Assembly (NCBI GenBank): GCA_964546505.1
Contig: CAZJJZ010000005.1
Location: forward strand, 1-57,952
Direction of reading: 5' to 3'
DNA: 57,952 nt
From: CAZJJZ01 sp964546505
Lineage (GTDB): Bacteria > Patescibacteriota > Gracilibacteria > UBA1369
In this document: positions 7,920 through 14,830 of the stretch, in pieces
How positions within the stretch are numbered: the stretch's first letter is position 1
Layout: each line of letters begins with the position of its first letter
The notes under the pieces: model-generated
Told to the model about the DNA's origin: nothing
Seen by the model: the letters and a program-made list of their open reading frames with translations, nothing else
Databases searched by the model: none
Position numbers and translations under genes: made by a program

Positions 7920-8537
7920 ATGCCTAAACAGGGTGGGTTTAAGACGTGTGAAAATCATATAGAGAGATTGATGAGTGAGAATGCCGAAGTATTAAATCGG
8001 TTGTTTGGTTTGGCTCAACTGCTGAAAGAGGGAATGGAGATTATTGTTAAACACAAAAGAACTGGGCAGGAATATCCATTAATCTTTAATTCTAATGGTG
8101 ATGTTTGTTTTTTGGAAGGAAGGAATTTGAAGTTGATGCAAACCAGAGAGGCGGAATTTGTTATTGCCAGTAAAGAGGTGATTGAGCGTTTGCAAAGTTG
8201 GGATAGGGGTGTGGTTACCAAGATCAAACAAACTATGGCGCCATTTGCTGATTCATTGAATGAATTGATGGAGAATTTGGAATACGCAGAAAAGCAGGAT
8301 GATCCGGGTGTGCAACTCTCAGAGCAAGAAAAATATCTCGATTTTATTCGAAGAGCGGATGAGTTGGAGGATGATATGTATCGAAAAAGCCGTTTGAATA
8401 GTGTCTTAGCCAAGGCATTAGTGGCCGAGGCTTATGCGGAAAAGTCTGGTGCTTACTTCTCCTATCTCAGGACTAAATTCAAAAAAATGCCTCTGCTGAG
8501 GAATTTGTGTTATAACTATCAGAGGGGGCAGAAGTAG
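7920..8537 (+). CDS. Hypothetical cytosolic protein
   Basis: 205 residues, not recognised. It is largely predicted helical and charged, with no signal peptide or membrane helix. The middle (residues about 45-90) has a short beta-rich part (Y-P-L-I-F-N-S-N-G-D-V-C-F), followed by an acidic helical stretch and a basic C-terminus. It has its own promoter and stands alone between the DUF72 unit and the tRNA-Asn gene. Confidence 0.6.
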   Translation: MPKQGGFKTCENHIERLMSENAEVLNRLFGLAQLLKEGMEIIVKHKRTGQEYPLIFNSNGDVCFLEGRNLKLMQTREAEFVIASKEVIERLQSWDRGVVTKIKQTMAPFADSLNELMENLEYAEKQDDPGVQLSEQEKYLDFIRRADELEDDMYRKSRLNSVLAKALVAEAYAEKSGAYFSYLRTKFKKMPLLRNLCYNYQRGQK

Positions 8538-8612
8538 GAAGTTTTATTTGTGGTAAAAACATCATCAGAAAAGAACCAAAAAGAGTTTTTCTGGCGCTTA
8601 TTTTTTTCTGAA

Positions 8613-8687
8613 TGGCTCCCCCGACTGGGCTCGAACCAGTGACCTACCGGTTAACAGCCGGTTGCTCTACCACTGAGCTACAGGGGA
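8613..8687 (-). tRNA. tRNA-Asn (GTT), CCA encoded
   Basis: On the minus strand a full cloverleaf can be drawn: acceptor stem TCCCCTG with CGGGGGA (one T-G pair), D-arm with AGCTCAGTGGTAGAGC, anticodon loop CTGTTAA reading GTT, T-loop GGTTCGAGCC, discriminator G and an encoded CCA. It lies just downstream of the leftward Trm11-like gene, about 60 nt away, and may be co-transcribed with it. Confidence 0.95.
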
Positions 8688-8748
8688 TCAGTTGTGGAAT
8701 TGCGCTTGTAAGCCGTTTTTACTGACTCAAAAGCGCGTGAAGTATAGC

Positions 8749-10086
8749 CTAGCCTTTTTTAACTTTCAATCTTTTTTTTGAATTTTGGTTTGAAGGTGCT
8801 TTTTGGGCTTTTTCTGTGGTTTTTTTTGTGGGGGATTGGCCGGAGTTGCTACTGACGAACTTGTATATCGTGCGGCAAACCACTTGGGCTGGTCTTTCGT
8901 ATAGCAAACTGGTGACTGGTTCTTTGGCTAGACTGAATTTTCGAGTAATTTCACCAGGAATTAATTCCGCTGGATGATAACCTAAATCGGCCATTCTTTT
9001 GAGCAAATTCGGTAGAGGATAATAGTGGTCTTGATGATTTTTGCGCACGCGATAGGTGAGCGTGCAAAGAATTAAAGGACAATTTTGCGGTATCACATTT
9101 TGTAGACCTCTGGCGCTTTCCACCAGCAAATCTTCCACTTCTTGCAATACACTCCGTAACATCTCAGCCGGCGGTTCATCATAAATTGGCGGACCCAAAA
9201 ATGTTTCAGAAACAACAGCACTAACTTTATCAGGTAAATTTTGTTTATTTACCGCTCTACTATCTGCCACAAAAACTTGAAAGTTAGGAGCAACATTAAA
9301 AAACTGACTGAGCCATTGCAGATTTTTTTGACATCGGAAAATTGTTTCGCCGTTAATGTCTGAACCGATGGTACGACGGTTTTGTAATAGTGCTTCACCT
9401 AAAATGGTTCCCAGTCCGCAAAAGGGGTCATAGATTAAAGTTTTTTCTGGACTTGCAGCTGGACCGCTTAAATTCAGCATAATTTGTGCGAGTTTTGGTG
9501 GGAGCATGCCGATTTTGGGGTCTCTTTCCGGTCTTTCATAATCACGGATCGAATACGCTTCTATATCCTGAATTGCAACGGTTTTGCCAATAAAATAGCG
9601 GTTGGAGTTGACTACCAGGCAGAGTTCCACTCCCTTTTGAAGAATTTTTTCGTGTTTGAGGCTGGCAATTTCCGGATTTTGAAAGTTTTTATTGATAAAA
9701 CGACAACGAATGCCTAGTTTGGTGAGCTGCTTTTTGCATTCCAGTAAGGAATTTTTGATAGCACGATCGCTATGTTGATCAAGTCCTTCCACACTGATGG
9801 CGAATTTTGCTTTATCAATGCGTCCGGCAAATTCTCTGCACAAAACTTCCGCAAAAAAATTGGGAATTTGAAAGCTTTTAGCAGGAAATTCTTGCAATAT
9901 CTCGATGATTTTTTTGGTACCACCTAATTGGTCTAATTGCTTGACTGGATTTTTGATCTCTCCTTCCCAAATGAGGGATTTTTGATCTAAAAAAAGAATT
10001 TTACTGGAATCAATGCAGAGGGTATTGGTTAACTCGGCAACAGAGAGCAGGTCTTTACGACCGAGCAAGAAGGCATATTTAGCCAT
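8749..10086 (-). CDS. Trm11-like (COG1041) RNA guanine-N2 methyltransferase family protein
   Basis: 445 residues. An N-terminal THUMP-like region (about 1-170) precedes a segment with Q-D-I-E-A-Y-S-I-R-D-Y-E-R-P-x-R-D and G-M-L-P-P-K-L-A-Q-I-M-L-N-L typical of Trm11/Trm-G10 proteins. The SAM-binding motif is Y-D-P-F-C-G-L-G-T-I-L-G-E-A, with the acidic ribose ligand in G-S-D-I. The catalytic N/D-P-P-Y/F motif is replaced by S-E-T-F-L-G-P-P. Family members make m2G or m2,2G in tRNA; with the altered motif the exact activity is uncertain. The last 40 residues are a basic, low-complexity tail. Confidence 0.8.
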   Translation of the reverse strand: MAKYAFLLGRKDLLSVAELTNTLCIDSSKILFLDQKSLIWEGEIKNPVKQLDQLGGTKKIIEILQEFPAKSFQIPNFFAEVLCREFAGRIDKAKFAISVEGLDQHSDRAIKNSLLECKKQLTKLGIRCRFINKNFQNPEIASLKHEKILQKGVELCLVVNSNRYFIGKTVAIQDIEAYSIRDYERPERDPKIGMLPPKLAQIMLNLSGPAASPEKTLIYDPFCGLGTILGEALLQNRRTIGSDINGETIFRCQKNLQWLSQFFNVAPNFQVFVADSRAVNKQNLPDKVSAVVSETFLGPPIYDEPPAEMLRSVLQEVEDLLVESARGLQNVIPQNCPLILCTLTYRVRKNHQDHYYPLPNLLKRMADLGYHPAELIPGEITRKFSLAKEPVTSLLYERPAQVVCRTIYKFVSSNSGQSPTKKTTEKAQKAPSNQNSKKRLKVKKG

Positions 10087-10170
10087 TGAGGGAAAATTAG
10101 GATATATTTATCTTTAATACTATTTGGTAAAAAAGCAATGAAAAAAGCGGAAATTTAAGCGGTTTCAAGT

Positions 10171-10198
10171 TTGGCAATTAGCCTGCTTGGATTATAGT
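10171..10198 (+). promoter_or_regulatory. ssb promoter
   Basis: TTGGCA (10171-10176), 16-bp spacer, TATAGT (10193-10198). The predicted transcript begins near 10205, which rules out the longer in-frame start at 10187 and favours ATG 10226 or 10232. Confidence 0.65.
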
Positions 10199-10225
10199 GA
10201 CTGGGAAATTTTTAATCAAAAAGCT

Positions 10226-10684
10226 ATGGCAATGTCCTTAAATCGAGTGCAGTTAATCGGCAATCTCACCAGAGATCCGGAAGTTCGCCAAATTCCCGGT
10301 GGCCAAAATGTAGCAACTTTGGCAATTGCTACTAATTTCAGTTGGGTTGATGCTTCCGGCCAGAAACAAGATAAAGCTGAGTACCATAATGTGGTGGCTT
10401 GGAGAAAATTGGCCGATATCTGTGGTCAATATTTGCGTAAAGGTAGCAAAGTTTTTGTGGAAGGTCGGTTGCAGACCAGAGAATGGGAGGGGGAAGACGG
10501 AGTTAAGCGATATCGTACCGAAATTGTCGCTGATAACATGATTATGTTAGACCGCAGAGGTGAAGGTGGCGTGGCGGATCCGGGTTTTGGAGGCGGAATT
10601 AGAACTGGTGCCAATGACAAAGCAGATGTGAGCGCTCCGGTGATGGTGGGGGATGAAGTTTCTATTGATGATTTACCCTTTTAA
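10226..10684 (+). CDS. ssb: Single-stranded DNA-binding protein
   Basis: 152 residues from ATG 10226 (ATG 10232, giving M-S-L-N-R-V-Q, is equally possible). An OB-fold of about 110 residues has the family pattern L-N-R-V-Q-L-I-G-N-L-T-R-D-P-E, Y-H-N-V-V-A-W-R-K-L-A and G-S-K-V-F-V-E-G-R-L. A short flexible Gly-rich linker leads to the acidic tip D-D-L-P-F, the docking peptide for replication and repair partners. SSB coats single-stranded DNA during replication, recombination and repair. It is monocistronic here and followed by a repeat-rich non-coding region. Confidence 0.95.
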   Translation: MAMSLNRVQLIGNLTRDPEVRQIPGGQNVATLAIATNFSWVDASGQKQDKAEYHNVVAWRKLADICGQYLRKGSKVFVEGRLQTREWEGEDGVKRYRTEIVADNMIMLDRRGEGGVADPGFGGGIRTGANDKADVSAPVMVGDEVSIDDLPF

Positions 10685-10689
10685 AAAAG

Positions 10690-10800
10690 CTTTCTTGCGG
10701 CGCGCTGCGGCGTTGCTCGGCAACAAAAAAATCCTCACGTGCCTGTGCACGCTGCGGTTTTNNNNNNNNNNNNNNNNNNAGCGCCTTGCATCGCTTGCAA
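10690..10800. repeat. Dispersed palindromic repeat, copy 1 (interrupted by N gap)
   Basis: The left half has GCGGCG...GTTGCTCGGCAAC followed by an A-run, then TCCTCACGT, a 9-nt variable loop and CGCTGCGG. The same TCCTCACGT-(9 nt)-CGCTGCGG centre occurs at 29310-29335. The expected right arm falls in the 18-N gap at 10762-10779, and GC-rich sequence like that of the outer arms resumes after it. The palindrome probably caused the assembly break. Confidence 0.55.
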
Positions 10801-11028
10801 TAAAGCTTTTTTAAGCTATCGAAAGACTTGAAGCTTTTGGGAACGGGGGCGGGAGCGGGAGCGTTGAGGACGGCTTGTGCCTGCGGCTTAGCCGGGTATT
10901 TTTTGGTGCGCGTAGCGCTTGCAATAAAGCTTTTTTAAGTTATCGAAAGACTTGAAGCTTTTGAGGAACGGGGGCGGGAGCGTTGAGGACGGCTTGTGCT
11001 GCGGCTTAGCCGGGGTATTTTTTGGTGG
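10794..11028. repeat. Two tandem copies of a ~120-bp repeat
   Basis: Unit 1 (10794-10917) and unit 2 (10918-about 11028) both begin CTTGCAATAAAGCTTTTTTAAG and share the ATCGAAAGACTTGAAGCTTTT segment, a GGGGGCGGGAGCG tract, GAGGACGGCTTGTG, GCGGCTTAGCCGG and TATTTTTTGG. The period is 124 bp; the second copy has lost a GGGAGC block. Neither unit encodes a plausible protein. Confidence 0.8.
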
Positions 11029-11067
11029 TCTTCGAAGCTGCTGGGTCTGGGGAGTATAAGAGAAATT

Positions 11068-11091
11068 AAAAAAGCGGGCCAAGGCCCGCTT
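11068..11091 (-). terminator. Leftward rho-independent terminator
   Basis: AAGCGGGCC (11072-11080) and GGCCCGCTT (11083-11091) form a 9-bp GC-rich stem; on the minus strand it is followed by six T. It faces a leftward transcript starting near 11499. Confidence 0.8.
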
Positions 11092-11499
11092 AACGCTTTG
11101 ATCAGCTCCTATCGATATTAACTATTGAATATCGAGGTAATAAAACTGATTCAGGGAACGTTTGAATTAAATCTGCGACTAAATTTGATTTAATTCCTCT
11201 CTCTACCATTCTCTGGTGTTTTGTTTTATGACGTTAATCACCGCCGTCTTTTTTTTGATTTTTGATTTGTTTTGTCTCACCCTTGCGGGAGAAGACTGTT
11301 TGTTAAATTTTTTTTTGTTTTTTCCGCATATTAATACTTGTTGTGCTAATATGGGTTGTTTCAGGTAGTAGCCGACTACCGATGCGAAAAGTAGAGAGAA
11401 TCAGTTTCCAAGTATCAGTTGGCCATTTCGGCTGCGTGGAACTTTGTTGGCAGCTGATTGCCACTACTTTTCTGGCTGACTGATTGTTAAGGTGCAAAT
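11068..11499 (-). ncRNA. Candidate structured non-coding RNA, ~430 nt
   Basis: A near-consensus leftward promoter (TTGCAG-17-TATACT) and a strong terminator bracket about 430 nt with no credible ORF. Hairpins can be drawn in order along the transcript: TGGCA/TGCCA, GGTAGT/ACTACC around 11367-11383, AATTAAATC/GATTTAATT around 11165-11195, CGATATT/AATATCG around 11110-11136, then the terminator stem. A purine-rich unpaired stretch lies in the middle. I see no hallmarks of tmRNA (no A-L-A-A tag or encoded CCA), RNase P RNA, 6S or SRP RNA. A regulatory or housekeeping RNA of unknown class is the best reading. Confidence 0.5.
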
Positions 11500-11505
11500 C
11501 TTGTT

Positions 11506-11534
11506 AGTATAGCATTTTTGTAATTTTCCTGCAA
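11506..11534 (-). promoter_or_regulatory. Leftward promoter of the candidate ncRNA
   Basis: On the minus strand TTGCAG (11534-11529), 17-bp spacer, TATACT (11511-11506). Start of transcription is expected near 11499. Its upstream end lies 5 bp from the rightward gmk promoter, so the two are back to back. Confidence 0.7.
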
Positions 11535-11539
11535 TCCAC

Positions 11540-11568
11540 TTGGCGTTGTTGTACTCTATTGCTATATT
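11540..11568 (+). promoter_or_regulatory. gmk promoter
   Basis: TTGGCG (11540-11545), 17-bp spacer, TATATT (11563-11568). The transcript would begin near 11575 with a leader of about 95 nt that contains a small hairpin (CGGCTT/AAGCCG). This excludes in-frame starts upstream of 11575 for gmk. Confidence 0.6.
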
Positions 11569-11671
11569 TCTTCCAAAGATCAAGTATTCATTAAATTATA
11601 ACATTTTGCAAAGTATTGTCAATAATCAAAATAGCGGCTTTTCTAAGCCGGAATTAAGAGGTAATGGATTT

Positions 11672-12250
11672 ATGGTTGTTTTTTCCGGACCATCAGGAGT
11701 AGGTAAAACTACCATTATGAAGGCTTTGCGTAAACGTTTCCATCACGCCAAAATGCTTATTTCTGAAACAACCAGATCAATTCGTCCGGGTGAAAAGGCT
11801 GGTGAGCAATACAACTTTATCACTAAGGAACAATTTGAGGCTGGCATTGCTCAGGAAAAATATTTGGAATGGGCGCTGGTTCATCAAAAAAACTATTATG
11901 GTATTTTGAAGTCAGCTTTTGAGGAAGGGGTCAGAAATGGTGATTTAATGCTGAGGGAGGTAGATATGCAGGGGTTAAAAAATTTACGTCAGATTATTCC
12001 TGCTGAATTTCTGGTCTCTATATTTATCGAGCCGGAAAATTTGCCAGTTTTGTTGGATAGAATTCATAAAAGAGGAGATTTACCTGCGGAAGAATTGCAG
12101 AGAAGAATGGAAAGTGCACGTCGTGAGATGGCCGACAAAGATTTGGCTGACTATCGAGTACCCAGTTATGAAGGAAAATTGCAGGATTGCGTGCAAAGCG
12201 TTGTGGAAATTGTAAATGCCGAAAGCCGTAAACGTACTCAACAAAATTAG
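11672..12250 (+). CDS. gmk: Guanylate kinase
   Basis: 192 residues from ATG 11672, with AAGAGG about 10 nt upstream. The open frame extends further 5' but across the promoter, so the longer form is unlikely. The P-loop is G-P-S-G-V-G-K-T-T near the N-terminus, followed by S-E-T-T-R-S-I-R-P-G-E, Y-N-F-I-T, E-W-A-L-V-H-Q-K-N-Y-Y-G and V-D-M-Q-G, the GMP- and ATP-binding segments of the family. It converts GMP and ATP to GDP and ADP. In many bacteria rpoZ follows gmk; here a tRNA-Gln gene follows instead. Confidence 0.95.
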   Translation: MVVFSGPSGVGKTTIMKALRKRFHHAKMLISETTRSIRPGEKAGEQYNFITKEQFEAGIAQEKYLEWALVHQKNYYGILKSAFEEGVRNGDLMLREVDMQGLKNLRQIIPAEFLVSIFIEPENLPVLLDRIHKRGDLPAEELQRRMESARREMADKDLADYRVPSYEGKLQDCVQSVVEIVNAESRKRTQQN

Positions 12251-12309
12251 AGAAAAATTTTGCTTTTTAGCTTGCTTTTGTGTATTTTACAAGCCGTTCA
12301 GCGAAACGT

Positions 12310-12384
12310 TGGGGATTCGCCAAGTGGTAAGGCATCGCCCTCTGGAGGCGACATTCGGGGGTTCGAATCCCTCATCCCCAGCCA
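12310..12384 (+). tRNA. tRNA-Gln (CTG), CCA encoded
   Basis: Acceptor stem TGGGGAT pairs with ATCCCCA; the anticodon loop CTCTGGA gives anticodon CTG; the T-arm GGGGGTTCGAATCCCT is standard; discriminator G and CCA are encoded. It lies 60 nt after gmk on the same strand and may be read through from it. Confidence 0.95.
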
Positions 12385-12388
12385 AAAT

Positions 12389-12823
12389 TTATTGCTGACT
12401 TTTTTCGTCATACTCAATCATCCATTCTATTCCGTATTTATCTCTGAACATTCCGAAGTAGGTACCCCAGGAGCTGTCTCCAATCGGTGCTTCCACTTGT
12501 CCTCCGCTGGAAAGACCGTTAAATAACTTTTCTGCTTCAGCCTTACTTTCAGTGGAGATAAAAATTTTGCTGCGGTTTTCTTGCTCATTTACTTTGCCCA
12601 TAATGTTGGGTACATCATTGGCCATCAAAGTGCTTTTTCCAATTGGCAAGGCGATATACATGATTTTGTTCGCTTCACTTTCTGACCACTGATTGTTTAA
12701 GTCAACTGGTAAATCTTTGAATCGCACTAATCGGCTAAATTCTCCCCCAAAAACTGATTTGTAAAAATTAAAAGCTTCTTCAGTGTTTCCGTTAAACATG
12801 ATGTACGGGTTGATTTGAGGCAT
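12389..12823 (-). CDS. VOC-superfamily PhnB-like protein
   Basis: 144 residues. It opens with N-P-Y-I-M-F-N-G-N-T-E-E-A-F-N-F-Y-K-S-V-F-G-G, the signature of PhnB/3-demethylubiquinone-methyltransferase-like members of the vicinal oxygen chelate fold, and ends with W-G-T-Y-F-G-M-F-R-D-K-Y-G-I-E-W. The reaction is unknown; such small VOC proteins include resistance and isomerase-type enzymes, and many are uncharacterised. Stand-alone gene converging on tRNA-Gln with 4 bases between them. Confidence 0.85.
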   Translation of the reverse strand: MPQINPYIMFNGNTEEAFNFYKSVFGGEFSRLVRFKDLPVDLNNQWSESEANKIMYIALPIGKSTLMANDVPNIMGKVNEQENRSKIFISTESKAEAEKLFNGLSSGGQVEAPIGDSSWGTYFGMFRDKYGIEWMIEYDEKSQQ

Positions 12824-12914
12824 TTGAGGTGTAGTTTAAGTAGTTAAAAATGGCATTCATCCTTTTGAGAGTAGCTGTTATTTTCCGCTTTGTCGATGAG
12901 ATTCTGGAAAAGCT

Positions 12915-13106
12915 TCAAAACCCAAACACATCTTCAATTTTTCCTTGCTTGAGGGCTTTGGTTATTTCATATGCTAACTTGAGTGAGGGGTTGTAGCGGT
13001 TTTGTTCTAGCGCGATGATGGTTTGGCGGGAAACGGCGGTGTTTTTGGCTAGTTCTTCTTGTGTTATGCCGATTTTCTTACGGAGTTGTGCAATTTTATT
13101 GTTCAT
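12915..13106 (-). CDS. Short XRE-family transcriptional regulator
   Basis: 63 residues from ATG 13106, which overlaps the stop of the upstream membrane-protein gene (TGATG), so translation is coupled. The whole protein is one Cro/CI-type helix-turn-helix: I-G-I-T-Q-E-E-L-A, then V-S-R-Q-T-I-I-A-L-E-Q-N-R-Y-N-P-S-L as recognition and following helix. This short YozG/YgzD-like type is typically encoded with a small membrane protein. It probably autoregulates through the repeats at 13541-13578. Confidence 0.9.
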   Translation of the reverse strand: MNNKIAQLRKKIGITQEELAKNTAVSRQTIIALEQNRYNPSLKLAYEITKALKQGKIEDVFGF

Positions 13107-13534
13107 CAATTTTTGTGGTCAAGATAAAGATTGGAGAGGGATTTTGCCAGTACTGCAGCAATGATGGCAATAATAATTACTGGGTCAATGGCTGGTGTTG
13201 CTTGGTCTATGCTGCTGATTACTTGCCATCCCAGACCCAAAATGAGGACCAATAAAGTAGTCCACATTGCGTTACGTTCAGCTTTGGCTTCATGTTCACG
13301 TTCTCTTTCGTCCATCGGTATTTGCACCATCATGATACCTACGTCAATCAAAATCACAGCTACCAATGCCAAGGTGGCGTAAAAATTGTATTTAACATTA
13401 CCCAAAGGCAAAATTTGAATCAGTCCACCAATTGCAATAAAGGCGCCAACATATGCCCAGCCTTGCCAAGTTTTTGGCGTGAGGCCCCAGCCGCTGTATT
13501 TACGACGTTGAAACCATTTTGCTTTGCCTATCAT
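13106..13534 (-). CDS. Small membrane protein paired with XRE regulator (DUF2178-like)
   Basis: 142 residues with about four hydrophobic segments: residues about 25-45, 50-72, 90-108 and 118-135. A charged loop M-D-E-R-E-R-E-H-E-A-K-A-E-R-N sits between helices 2 and 3; this D-E-R-E pattern is seen in DUF2178-type membrane proteins that precede short XRE regulators. The function is unknown. It is the first gene of a two-gene leftward operon. Confidence 0.7.
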   Translation of the reverse strand: MIGKAKWFQRRKYSGWGLTPKTWQGWAYVGAFIAIGGLIQILPLGNVKYNFYATLALVAVILIDVGIMMVQIPMDEREREHEAKAERNAMWTTLLVLILGLGWQVISSIDQATPAIDPVIIIAIIAAVLAKSLSNLYLDHKN

Positions 13535-13540
13535 AAGTTT

Positions 13541-13578
13541 GATGTAAAAAATATATTACGTAAGAAATATATTACATC
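13541..13578. promoter_or_regulatory. Putative operator: direct and inverted AT-rich repeats
   Basis: The 10-mer AATATATTAC occurs twice (13550-13559 and 13566-13575), 16 bp apart, and the block is bounded by GATGTAA and TTACATC as an inverted repeat. It sits directly upstream of the membrane-protein/XRE operon, where an autorepressor would bind. Confidence 0.5.
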
Positions 13579-13618
13579 AGTGAAATTATTGCAAGCTTTT
13601 TTCTTGGAAATCAGCAAA

Positions 13619-14713
13619 TCAGCTTAGCCCCAGACGGCTCATCAGCCAATTGCGGGACTCTTTGATGCCGGACATTAAGTTTTGGCGAAGACTTTTACTG
13701 ACTAGTTTAAGGTAATTATAGTCGGATGGATAACCAACAAGTTCCATAAAGCCTCGGCCAAGGACTTTTTTGCCATTCACTCGTGCTTCCACAGCAGTTG
13801 GACCCTCCCAATAATTGATCGCCCCGAATATCATTTCCTGGTCAGGCATTAAAGACTGAATATTTAATTCGATCTTGGCTTCTGGGATAGAGATTAAAAA
13901 GCTTTGTGGATAGCGTGCTTTAGTTGTTTTGCTCACCCAAACTTTTTTGCTGGGTAAGATTTGCATACTGTCAAAATGTTGCTGTTTTCCCTGTCGATCA
14001 ATAATATCCACCAAGTAACTTTTGCTTTTTCCATCGCTGTATTCTGCGCACATTAGGTCAATGCCGTTTGCTAATTGCACAGAAAACCAAGTCCATTGAT
14101 CGTTGCGGTAAGACTCATCAGCCCATTGATGATCCATCCAGGCTTTCCCGGAAACATTGAGTGTTTTTCCCTTTAAATACAGCTTCCCCTCCACTTGCAA
14201 ATCAGTCAGAGAATAGTAGAAGCTTTGTCGTCCGCAGACTTCGATAAAACCGGCACCTCCTTCCAGCAAAGCTGGTTTGCGAGATGTAAGTAGTAGATCC
14301 AAGCGTTCAGTTTTGAGGTGAAATTGACGGTCGTTGATTTGAGCAATTTCTGAGTTGCTAAACCCTTGAACAATAAGTGGATTGATATAGTTCACGAATA
14401 GTTTTTCACGTTGGAAGCTATCTCTGGAAATCAGCGATATATTTTGAATTTCTTTATAATTTTTACGACGCTGCAAATCTGAAACAACACTGTGAGCGAA
14501 GTAGACGTCAAATTTTTTGCCTAGGCTTTTTTTAAGTGGTATTTGGCTCAAATAGGGGATGTTTACTTTCAGCAAATCGGCTTTAAAGAGGCAATCCATA
14601 AAGGAAAATTCTTGTCCGTCAGTAGATTTTAGTAATCCGTTGAAATACCACCATTCAATAATCGAGTCATGGGCTTGATGATCTTTGGGGAAATTGATTT
14701 TGCGTTTTTTCAT
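13619..14713 (-). CDS. AttH/CrtC-like lipocalin-fold protein
   Basis: 364 residues. E-W-W-Y-F-N-G-L-L near residue 20, a Gly-rich middle, and G-K-A-W-M-D-H-Q-W followed by W-T-W-F-S-V-Q-L-A-N-G are the core motifs of the AttH/carotenoid 1,2-hydratase (CrtC) family, which has two lipocalin-like domains. CrtC adds water to acyclic carotenoids; other members are called predicted secreted hydrolases and have unknown substrates. No signal peptide is visible, so it is probably cytosolic. Family is clear, substrate is not; a link to the terpenoid-like gene at 1896 is speculation. Confidence 0.75.
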   Translation of the reverse strand: MKKRKINFPKDHQAHDSIIEWWYFNGLLKSTDGQEFSFMDCLFKADLLKVNIPYLSQIPLKKSLGKKFDVYFAHSVVSDLQRRKNYKEIQNISLISRDSFQREKLFVNYINPLIVQGFSNSEIAQINDRQFHLKTERLDLLLTSRKPALLEGGAGFIEVCGRQSFYYSLTDLQVEGKLYLKGKTLNVSGKAWMDHQWADESYRNDQWTWFSVQLANGIDLMCAEYSDGKSKSYLVDIIDRQGKQQHFDSMQILPSKKVWVSKTTKARYPQSFLISIPEAKIELNIQSLMPDQEMIFGAINYWEGPTAVEARVNGKKVLGRGFMELVGYPSDYNYLKLVSKSLRQNLMSGIKESRNWLMSRLGLS

Positions 14714-14778
14714 GTTGATTTTAACTGGAACGAGTCAATTATAATCCTAAAAAACTGCAAGTTTAAATCAATTTATTT

Positions 14779-14806
14779 TTGCATATCGAATAATTGGTTG
14801 TATAGT
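14779..14806 (+). promoter_or_regulatory. Promoter of the 14831-15910 gene pair
   Basis: TTGCAT (14779-14784), 16-bp spacer, TATAGT (14801-14806), with a leader of about 18 nt before ATG 14831. Confidence 0.6.
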
Positions 14807-14830
14807 TGTTTGGAAATGTGAAAAATCACC

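Larger units (their letters stand above)
10685..11671. other. Non-coding, repeat-rich region 10685-11671
   Basis: Nearly 1 kb without a convincing protein gene between ssb and gmk. It holds a palindromic repeat broken by an N gap (10690-10800), two tandem 111-124 bp repeats (10794-11028), a leftward terminator (11068-11091), a candidate structured RNA (to 11499), two back-to-back promoters (11506-11568) and the gmk leader. Short ORFs in it (10888-11082, 11303-11497) lack credible starts or composition. Confidence 0.7.

Noticed and set aside
10888..11082. Leftward ORF across the tandem repeats
   Set aside because: It is Pro/Lys-rich only because of the repeat and runs into the ncRNA terminator.
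11303..11497. Leftward 64-codon ORF within the candidate ncRNA
   Set aside because: It would start at a TTG essentially at the transcription start, with no leader, and composition is unlike real proteins here.
11068..11499. tmRNA or RNase P RNA
   Set aside because: No tag peptide, encoded CCA end or conserved P4/GAGGAAAGUCC segment could be found.
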